From contig JBAROU010000108.1 of the NCBI GenBank assembly GCA_049642385.1, forward strand, positions 1 through 5,699: a stretch of DNA of 5,699 nt, written 5' to 3'. This DNA is from JBAROU01 sp049642385 (GTDB taxonomy: Bacteria > Chloroflexota > Dehalococcoidia > DSTF01 > RBG-16-68-14). Under the pieces are notes generated by a model, which saw nothing but the letters and a program-made list of their open reading frames with translations, had not been told where the DNA came from and did not search any database. Each line of letters begins with the position of its first letter. The first letter of the stretch is position 1. This document shows, one piece after another, positions 1 through 4,564 of this stretch. The position numbers were made by a program, and so were the translations under genes.

Positions 1-941
1 TGGCGTGGGAGGCCGGAGGCTCAAAGTCAGAGGCTGGAACTTCCGAGAGCCACCCAGCTTCCAGCTTCCAGCCCCAAGCACCTAACCTATCGGCTCGCTC
101 AACGAACGCGCTGCTCTCGTTCCTAGAGCTGCTCAACGGCCTGATCGATGAGGCGAAACGCTCGTCGGTCGCCGAGCTAATGTCGAAGGCGCTCGACCGC
201 GCACGCTACCGCCGCTACCTGTTCGACGAGTACGAAGACGACGCGGAGGAGCGCTGGGAGAACGTCCAACAGCTCCTCACGCTCGCCGCCGAGTACGACG
301 GGCTAGAGCCGGAGCAGGCGCTGCCGCAGTTCCTCGAGGACGTCGCGCTCGTCTCAGACGCCGACACGTACGACGATCGCGCTGACGCTGTCACGCTGAT
401 CACGCTCCACGCCGCGAAGGGCCTCGAGTTCCCGGTCGTCTTCATCGTCGGCATGGAGGAGGGCGTATTGCCCCACATGCGCTCGTTCGACGATCCGGGC
501 CAGCTCGAGGAGGAGCGACGCCTGTGCTACGTGGGCATCACACGCGCTAAGGAGCGCCTCTACCTGGTGCGTGCGTTCCGCCGCTACCTGATGGGGAGCA
601 GCCAGCACAACCCGCCTTCGCGCTTCCTGCGCGATCTGCCGCAGGAGTTGGTCGCCAGGCGCCGCACCGTTGGCGAAGAGGCCGAGGAGCTGCGCTACCG
701 CGGCCCCAGCCTCTCGCGCCTGCGCGCCGACGGCCGCGTCGCTACCCGCGAGCGACGCCCTGCCCCACCCACGGACGCCGTCTTCGCCGCCGGCGATCAC
801 GTCCGCCACGAACGCTTCGGCGAGGGGGTGGTCGTGAGCTGCGTCGTCACGCCATCGGACCAGGAGGTAACGGTCGCCTTCACTGGCGGCGCCGGCGTGA
901 AGAAGCTGCTCTTGTCTTACGCGCCGCTAGAGCGGGCGTGA
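1..941 (+). CDS. pcrA: UvrD/PcrA-type ATP-dependent DNA helicase (SF1A), C-terminal part, 5' end outside window
   Basis: Superfamily 1A 3'-5' DNA helicase of the UvrD/PcrA group, which acts in nucleotide excision repair and replication-fork clearance in the cytoplasm. The frame is open from nt 3 to the TGA at 939-941 (312 residues visible). The ATG at 180 lies inside the domain and is not the start, because clear UvrD homology already begins near nt 87 (LSAR, then LLSFLELLNGL). Visible motifs are motif V (TLITLHAAKGLEF, nt 393-431), the adjacent VGMEEGVLPH, and motif VI (EERRLCYVGITRAKE, nt 510-554) with the arginine-finger TRA. The final ~53 residues (from nt 780) match the PcrA/UvrD C-terminal Tudor-like module (GDHVRHERFGEG, then VKKLLLSYAPLE). 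Motifs I-IV must lie upstream of the window. Residues encoded by about nt 9-86 are low-complexity and repeat-like, an in-frame insert in the 2B region. The gene converges with the site-2 protease gene. Family assignment is secure; the choice between PcrA and UvrD names is conventional. Confidence 0.93.
   Translation, partial: AWEAGGSKSEAGTSESHPASSFQPQAPNLSARSTNALLSFLELLNGLIDEAKRSSVAELMSKALDRARYRRYLFDEYEDDAEERWENVQQLLTLAAEYDGLEPEQALPQFLEDVALVSDADTYDDRADAVTLITLHAAKGLEFPVVFIVGMEEGVLPHMRSFDDPGQLEEERRLCYVGITRAKERLYLVRAFRRYLMGSSQHNPPSRFLRDLPQELVARRRTVGEEAEELRYRGPSLSRLRADGRVATRERRPAPPTDAVFAAGDHVRHERFGEGVVVSCVVTPSDQEVTVAFTGGAGVKKLLLSYAPLERA
9..86 (+). repeat. Short repeat/palindrome carried in frame inside the helicase gene
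   Basis: This stretch does not resemble UvrD/PcrA protein sequence, whereas the codons just after it do. It contains direct copies of ccagctt (54-60, 61-67, then ccagc 68-72), three copies of gaggc (9-13, 16-20, 30-34), and an 8-bp inverted pair ggctggaa (32-39) / ttccagcc (66-73). Such tandem 'cttccag' tracts are typical of intergenic repeats in some GC-rich bacteria (from memory, not searched). Here the tract is translated without a stop and would form an exposed loop of about 26 residues in subdomain 2B. The left limit is uncertain because the window starts 8 bases before it. Confidence 0.5.
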
Positions 942-950
942 GGCCACGAT

Positions 951-972
951 GTTCGAGATTCGATGCTCGAAC
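951..972. repeat. 7-bp inverted repeat between convergent genes
   Basis: The arms gttcgag (951-957) and ctcgaac (966-972) are perfect complements around an 8-base spacer, in the 38-bp junction between the helicase stop (941) and the site-2 protease stop (980). It could form a hairpin in either transcript and might act as a shared terminator, but no T-run follows on either strand. The ttcga-rich composition also fits a dispersed palindromic repeat. Which role is real cannot be told from one copy. Confidence 0.5.
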
Positions 973-979
973 TTCGGGA

Positions 980-2104
980 CTAGCTCTCTACCGCCATGTC
1001 GCGCCGGACCTGGATGATGCGCAGAATATCGCCACGGCTGACGATGCCCACCAGCCGCCTCCCATCGAGGACTGGCACCTGGTTCACGTCGTACTGACCC
1101 ATCACCTGCAGCAGGTGCGTCACGTCGTCGCCGGGTGACACCGTGTGCAGCCGCTCGACCGGCGTCATCACTCGATAGACGCTCGTCGTCGGCCACTGCT
1201 CGCGCTCCAGGCTTCGCACGTCGGTTAGCGTAACGAGCCCGAGCAGCTCCTCGCCGGCGACGACCGGATAAGCGCGTCCATGGCCCGTGAGCATGTGGTC
1301 GTCCACCAGTTGCGCCACCATGAGATCCGGCCGCACAGCGACATGATCGTTCCTGGCTACATCCCCCGCGCGCACGCCCCGCAGCGCCGTCTCCAAGAGC
1401 AGCTGCTCGTAGCTGGAGGACGAAGCGCTCCTCAAGAACAGCCCGATGAGGACCATCCAAAGCCCTCCGATCGAGTTCCAGAAGAAGAACTGTGCGACGC
1501 CACCAGCCATCAACAGATACGCCACGCCCTCCCCGACGCGCGCCGAGATGCGTGTCGCGCGCAGCAAGTTGCGATTGCGGGCCCAGACGATCGAACGGAA
1601 GACGCGCCCGCCGTCCAGCGGGAAGCCAGGCAGCATATTGAACACAGCGATCATGCCGTTGATCGCTGCCAGGTACGCCGCGATAGCCGCCACGTCCGGA
1701 TAGAAAGAGTTCAGTCCCAACCACAGGGCGGCGAAGAGCCCACCGACCAGCAGGCTCGTCAGCGGCCCGACAATGGCGATTTGAAACTCTTCGCCCGCGC
1801 TCTGCGCCTCTCGCCCCAGGTTTGAGACGCCGCCGAAGAAAAAGAGCGTGATGCCCTTCACTTCGATCCCGCGCGCCTTCGCCACCAGCGAGTGCGACAG
1901 CTCGTGCGCTAGGATCGACGCGAAGAAGATGCCGGCGACGACCGCGCCCACCGCCAACTTGCGGGCCTCGGCCCATTGGGGGAAAAACTCCTCCAGGATG
2001 CCCGTCGCGATTGTCCACGTGATCAGCACCAGCACCAGGAGCCAACTCCAGTGGACCCCGATCTCGATGCCCGCGATCTTCCCGATCTTGAAGGAACTCG
2101 GCAT
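980..2104 (-). CDS. Site-2 protease family (M50) membrane metalloprotease with C-terminal CBS pair
   Basis: Intramembrane zinc metalloprotease of the M50/site-2 protease family, 374 residues. Members cleave membrane-bound substrates such as anti-sigma factors or pro-proteins within the bilayer; the substrate here is unknown. The zinc-binding HELSH is at residues 67-71 and the second motif NMLPGFPLDGG at 156-166 (Asp164 the likely third ligand). Hydrophobic segments lie near 18-36, 48-66, 108-130, 138-158 and 192-226. Two CBS domains follow (about 247-303 and 312-366, the second with VNQVPVLDG and LVGIVSRGDIL), and could bind an adenine nucleotide as a regulatory input. This is the common S2P-CBS architecture at normal length. 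The start is supported by the family N-terminus (FKIGKIAGIEIGVHWSW) and a modest AGGG 7 bases upstream. The gene stands 177 bp downstream of the lipoprotein gene, so it probably has its own promoter. Confidence 0.95.
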   Translation of the reverse strand: MPSSFKIGKIAGIEIGVHWSWLLVLVLITWTIATGILEEFFPQWAEARKLAVGAVVAGIFFASILAHELSHSLVAKARGIEVKGITLFFFGGVSNLGREAQSAGEEFQIAIVGPLTSLLVGGLFAALWLGLNSFYPDVAAIAAYLAAINGMIAVFNMLPGFPLDGGRVFRSIVWARNRNLLRATRISARVGEGVAYLLMAGGVAQFFFWNSIGGLWMVLIGLFLRSASSSSYEQLLLETALRGVRAGDVARNDHVAVRPDLMVAQLVDDHMLTGHGRAYPVVAGEELLGLVTLTDVRSLEREQWPTTSVYRVMTPVERLHTVSPGDDVTHLLQVMGQYDVNQVPVLDGRRLVGIVSRGDILRIIQVRRDMAVES

Positions 2105-2154
2105 GTATCTGCCCTGCTTTAGGGTATCGAATCCGGCAGGCCAGACGCTCGTGG

Positions 2155-2183
2155 CTTATGACACGCTATGCTGCCGCGTTGAA
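2155..2183 (-). promoter_or_regulatory. Weak sigma70-like promoter candidate for the site-2 protease gene
   Basis: Read on the minus strand, TTCAAC (2178-2183) and CATAAG (2155-2160) are separated by 17 bases, about 50 bp upstream of the protease ATG. They match 3 of 6 and 4 of 6 consensus positions. Spacing and location are right but the hexamers are poor, so this is only a candidate. Confidence 0.22.
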
Positions 2184-2237
2184 CAGACGCGCCCTGACAT
2201 GGCCTCGACGTCTTGCAGCACAATGCTGACACCACAA

Positions 2238-2262
2238 GCTGGGTAATGAGCCGCGTCCCAGC
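2238..2262 (-). terminator. Weak hairpin after the lipoprotein gene
   Basis: The arms gctggg (2238-2243) and cccagc (2257-2262) form a 6-bp perfect stem with a 13-base loop, beginning 19 bases past the lipoprotein stop. On the minus strand it is followed by TTGTGGTGT, which is T-rich only in part. It could be a weak intrinsic terminator; the long loop and missing U-tract argue against a strong one. Confidence 0.3.
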
Positions 2263-2281
2263 ATCGCCTCGTGGGAAGCAA

Positions 2282-2899
2282 CTACGGGTGGCGTATCTCA
2301 AGAATCAGCGCGTACGGGTTCTCCTGCTCGATCACGCTGAAGTCGACCTCCTGGTCGAGGCCCAGCGCCCACTGCACATCCGCCTCGAAGTCACAGATTT
2401 GCTGCGCCTCCACCAGCGATGGCAGCGCGGGGAGCAGTTCCGTCGCATTGATCGTCGGATCGCCGGCTTCGTCATGGGCGTTGGTGGCGATAAAACGCAC
2501 GACGAGGAACGAGTTACCCAGCACGTCTTTCGTTTCACCGGAGCCGCAGGCTGTGATCGGCGGTTCCGTGTAGGAGATGAAGTACGACGGGCGGCCTCCC
2601 TCGAACTCGAAGGTGATACGGTCCGAGCTGTCCGTTGCCTCCGTCCGTACATCCACCAATGTCGCCGGCCCCGCTCCGGCCCCGGAGCCTTCAACCGGAC
2701 CGCGTGTAGACTCTACCTGCACGCGGCTCGTTGGCTCGCTGGGCACCGTCGGCGTGGTACCTGAATCGACTGGGGCCGTCGGCGTGATTCCTGGCTCACT
2801 GTCTCCACCGCCACCGTCGCCACAGGCGGTCAGTGCGAGAAGCCCCGCTCCGAAGATGAGCAGGGCGATCAGGGTGGGCAGGAGTGCGGGACGCTTCAT
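2282..2899 (-). CDS. Secreted lipoprotein with AMIN-like domain
   Basis: A 205-residue predicted lipoprotein. MKR is followed by a hydrophobic stretch (residues 5-24) and a lipobox ending LTAC, making Cys26 the likely lipidated residue on the outer face of the membrane. Residues 27-80 are a Gly/Pro/Thr/Ser-rich linker. Residues 81-205 resemble the AMIN-like domain seen in actinobacterial and Chloroflexota lipoproteins: DRITFEFEGGRPSYFISY, then FLVVRFI, then CDFEADVQWALGLDQE, ending in NPYALILEI. Cys118 and Cys169 may form a disulfide (inference). No catalytic motif is visible. AMIN-type domains are linked to envelope or polysaccharide localisation, but the function of this variant is unknown. 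The gene follows the LLM oxidoreductase by 10 bp and its Shine-Dalgarno overlaps that gene's stop codon, so the two are probably co-transcribed and translationally coupled. Confidence 0.85.
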   Translation of the reverse strand: MKRPALLPTLIALLIFGAGLLALTACGDGGGGDSEPGITPTAPVDSGTTPTVPSEPTSRVQVESTRGPVEGSGAGAGPATLVDVRTEATDSSDRITFEFEGGRPSYFISYTEPPITACGSGETKDVLGNSFLVVRFIATNAHDEAGDPTINATELLPALPSLVEAQQICDFEADVQWALGLDQEVDFSVIEQENPYALILEIRHP

Positions 2900-2905
2900 G
2901 CGAAA

Positions 2906-2911
2906 CCTCCT
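2906..2911 (-). promoter_or_regulatory. Shine-Dalgarno AGGAGG of the lipoprotein gene, overlapping the upstream stop
   Basis: On the minus strand a perfect AGGAGG sits 6 bases before the ATG at 2899. It shares two bases with the TAG stop (2912-2910) of the LLM oxidoreductase gene. Ribosomes ending the first gene would lie directly on it, which favours coupled translation. Confidence 0.8.
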
Positions 2912-3815
2912 ACTCGAACGCAGCGAACAGCTCCTCGAAGGCGCGCATCTGGCCTCCTTCCGTCGACGACGGCACCAGAATGGGCGTCTTCACCCCCGAA
3001 GCGTACCACGCCTCCACACCTTCGCGCACCTCCGCCACGCTCCCGAACAGCGTTACGTCCGCCAGCCAGTCGTCGCTCATCAGCGTCGGCACCTTCTCGC
3101 GGTCACCGGCCCGGAGAGCAACGTTGATCGCGTGCATCTCGTCCGCGTAACCCGCCTCGATCCAATAGTTGTTGTAGTTCGGCAGCATGGCATAGCCGGC
3201 GAGCGTGCGCCGCAGGATCGCTTTCGCCGCCTCTTTGTCGTCTGAGATCACCGTTGGGATCATGCAGCCGACGAAGAAGTCGTCCGCCTGGCGTTTCTCC
3301 GCCGGCAGCTCCGCGAGCGATTCCCCCATATGCGAACGCGCGCCGTTCGCCCAGACGATGCCCTCCGCGACCTCGCCTGCGAGGCGAATCATCCGTTTGC
3401 GCAGCGTCGCCAGCACCACCGGCGGCAGCTCTCCGGCTCGCGGCGCCGCGCGCAGCCCTTCGACGAACGTGCGCATGTCGCTCAGCGGCTTGCCCACCTG
3501 GACGCCCATCTGCGTGTGCGTCGGCCCGTGACTGACACCCACGCCGAAGACGAAGCGTCCCCCGCTCAGCTCGTGGATCGACGCGGCGCTCTGCGCATAG
3601 TCGAATGCGTTGCGCGTATAGATGTTCGCGATCGATGTGCCAAAACGGATCTCGTTCGTCGAAAGTGCCAGCGCCAGGCAGAGACCCATGCCATCTCCGA
3701 AGCTCGGGCAGTAGATACCGGCGAAGCCACGCCGTTCGATCTCCTGCGCCAGCTCCAGCGTCGCCCTTCTTCGGCCCGGGACGGCGGCCAGGCTCACCGC
3801 GGGCTTTGGGATCAT
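2910..3815 (-). CDS. LLM-class (luciferase-like) flavin/F420-dependent oxidoreductase
   Basis: A 301-residue TIM-barrel oxidoreductase of the luciferase-like monooxygenase superfamily, cytoplasmic. Family signatures run in order: ERRGFAGIYCPSFGDGMGL (28-46), STNEIRFGTSIANIYTRN (52-69), AASIHELSGGRFVFGVGVSH (77-96), LPPVVLATLRKRMIRLAGEVA (130-150, part), EGIVWANGARSHM (151-163), and FGSVAEVREGVEAW near the C-terminus (257-270). The loop between residues 118 and 130 is short relative to typical members. Cofactor F420 is the usual one for such proteins in Actinobacteria and Chloroflexota, but FMN cannot be excluded, and the substrate is unknown. The start at 3815 is preferred over a GTG at 3848 in the same frame, because AGGGAGG lies 5 bases upstream and the family N-terminus begins there. 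The lipoprotein gene follows at 10 bp. Confidence 0.9.
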   Translation of the reverse strand: MIPKPAVSLAAVPGRRRATLELAQEIERRGFAGIYCPSFGDGMGLCLALALSTNEIRFGTSIANIYTRNAFDYAQSAASIHELSGGRFVFGVGVSHGPTHTQMGVQVGKPLSDMRTFVEGLRAAPRAGELPPVVLATLRKRMIRLAGEVAEGIVWANGARSHMGESLAELPAEKRQADDFFVGCMIPTVISDDKEAAKAILRRTLAGYAMLPNYNNYWIEAGYADEMHAINVALRAGDREKVPTLMSDDWLADVTLFGSVAEVREGVEAWYASGVKTPILVPSSTEGGQMRAFEELFAAFE

Positions 3816-3820
3816 GACAG

Positions 3821-3827
3821 CCTCCCT
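3821..3827 (-). promoter_or_regulatory. Shine-Dalgarno AGGGAGG deciding the LLM gene start
   Basis: Minus-strand AGGGAGG lies 5 bases before the ATG at 3815. The alternative upstream GTG at 3848 has only GGAG with a 3-base spacer and would put the GC-rich inverted repeat inside the gene. Confidence 0.75.
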
Positions 3828-3836
3828 ACACGCTAA

Positions 3837-3868
3837 CGGGCCGGACACTTGCTCCAGCGCCCGGCCCG
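3837..3868 (-). terminator. GC-rich 8-bp inverted repeat between thioredoxin-like and LLM genes
   Basis: The arms cgggccgg (3837-3844) and ccggcccg (3861-3868) are perfect complements around a 16-base spacer, in the 75-bp gap after the thioredoxin-like stop. It would form a stable hairpin in the minus-strand transcript, but TTAGCG follows rather than a T-run. It may be a partial terminator, an mRNA processing or stability element, or an operator. Confidence 0.4.
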
Positions 3869-3890
3869 GCCGAGTATCGCGTTGTTATGT

Positions 3891-4493
3891 TCAGCTAACG
3901 TGCTGCTCCAGCAGCTCCCTGATCTCACGGATCGTTGCGTCGCGCCAGCCGGCCCACACGGCCCCGTTTTGGAAATCGACGTACGCCTGAACGTACTTCG
4001 GGCGCTCCTCCGGCGAAAGGTCCGGATTGCGCAGCGGCGCGCTGATCTCGCTCAGCTGCGACATCTGCTCTCGAGCGAGCGCCGGCCGCTCGACCCAGTT
4101 GCCGATGTAGCGATGATCGCGAGTATAGAAAACCACGGTCGGGATCGATTCGAACTCCCCGCCATTGAGGAACTCCTCCATAATGTCCTTGTTCTGATCG
4201 CGGAAGAAGCAGCGCAGCTCCATATCGCACGATTCGGCGATGCGAGCTATCACGGGCAGGCCCCGGAAGACGTCCGGGCACCACGCCTCGCCCAGCGCCA
4301 GGCACTTCGCCGGGCCGTCAGGACTGGCAACGAGCGCTCGGAAGGCCTGCGCGTCCTCGTCCGAAACCGTCGTGCCTTCGTAGTTGTCCACGAAGCGCTG
4401 CTGGTTCCGATCGATCTGTTCCATCCACTGAGCGTACGTGATCCCCTGCGCGAAGCGCTCCGGCGTGACCACGCTCTCTTTTTGCTGCGCCAT
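3891..4493 (-). CDS. Thioredoxin-fold family protein with CPDV in place of CXXC
   Basis: A 200-residue protein with no signal peptide, predicted cytoplasmic. The central region has a thioredoxin-type layout: CLALGEAWCPDVFRGLPVIA (64-83, Trp71-Cys72-Pro73-Asp74), a second strand MELRCFFRDQN (91-101), and the cis-proline segment SIPTVVFY (116-123) followed by GNWVERP (131-137). This resembles the thioredoxin_9-like group, where a single WC-x-D motif before LPV is common (from memory). Without the second cysteine it is not a classical dithiol reductase; a mono-thiol, sensing or binding role is possible. The N-terminal ~55 residues are probably helical (ITYAQWMEQIDRNQQRFVDN). The start at 4493 is chosen over an in-frame ATG at 4643, because a strong GAGGAGG lies 6 bases upstream and the longer form would overlap the upstream surface-protein gene with Arg/Ala-rich shadow sequence. 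That gene ends 65 bp upstream. Confidence 0.85.
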   Translation of the reverse strand: MAQQKESVVTPERFAQGITYAQWMEQIDRNQQRFVDNYEGTTVSDEDAQAFRALVASPDGPAKCLALGEAWCPDVFRGLPVIARIAESCDMELRCFFRDQNKDIMEEFLNGGEFESIPTVVFYTRDHRYIGNWVERPALAREQMSQLSEISAPLRNPDLSPEERPKYVQAYVDFQNGAVWAGWRDATIREIRELLEQHVS

Positions 4494-4499
4494 GTCGAG

Positions 4500-4506
4500 C
4501 CTCCTC
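4500..4506 (-). promoter_or_regulatory. Shine-Dalgarno GAGGAGG deciding the thioredoxin-like gene start
   Basis: Minus-strand GAGGAGG lies 6 bases before the ATG at 4493. No comparable site precedes the longer in-frame ATG at 4643. Confidence 0.75.
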
Positions 4507-4534
4507 AGTGCTGAACGCCATTCATTCGAGTGGC

Positions 4535-4564
4535 AGTCTAGCAGCCGCAGGCGAGCGCCTACAA
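4535..4564 (-). promoter_or_regulatory. Weak sigma70-like promoter candidate for the thioredoxin-like gene
   Basis: On the minus strand TTGTAG (4559-4564, overlapping the surface-protein stop) and TAGACT (4535-4540) are 18 bases apart, about 40 bp before the start at 4493. They match 3 of 6 and 4 of 6 consensus positions. The candidate is weak and rests mainly on location and spacing. Confidence 0.25.

Larger units (their letters stand above)
2105..2281. other. Intergenic gap between lipoprotein and site-2 protease genes
   Basis: 177 bp without a credible gene. ORFs crossing it belong to frames overlapping the real genes and have no family resemblance. It holds a weak hairpin just after the lipoprotein stop and a weak promoter-like pair nearer the protease start, listed separately. 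I see no tRNA or riboswitch-like fold. Confidence 0.7.

Noticed and set aside
180..941. Helicase starting at the ATG at 180 as a complete short protein
   Set aside because: The frame is open to the left edge and UvrD homology begins before this codon; a 253-residue product would lack the ATPase Walker motifs.
1280..1825. Plus-strand ORF antisense to the site-2 protease gene
   Set aside because: It is Gln/Arg/His-rich shadow coding without motifs, created by high GC content opposite a real gene.
927..2045. 372-residue minus-strand ORF overlapping the site-2 protease gene
   Set aside because: It lies in another frame of the protease gene, is Gly/Arg/Ala-rich shadow sequence and shows no family motif, while the overlapping frame has HELSH, NxxPGFPLDGG and CBS domains.
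2105..2281. tRNA, small RNA gene or riboswitch in the 177-bp gap
   Set aside because: No cloverleaf, T-loop sequence or known riboswitch core can be seen; only a 6-bp hairpin and weak promoter-like hexamers.
2213..2764. Plus-strand ORF antisense to the lipoprotein gene
   Set aside because: It has no recognisable domain and lies opposite a gene with a clear lipobox, Shine-Dalgarno and AMIN-like domain.
3816..3848. GTG start at 3848 for the LLM oxidoreductase
   Set aside because: Its Shine-Dalgarno spacing is too short, the extension lacks family similarity, and AGGGAGG directly precedes the ATG at 3815.
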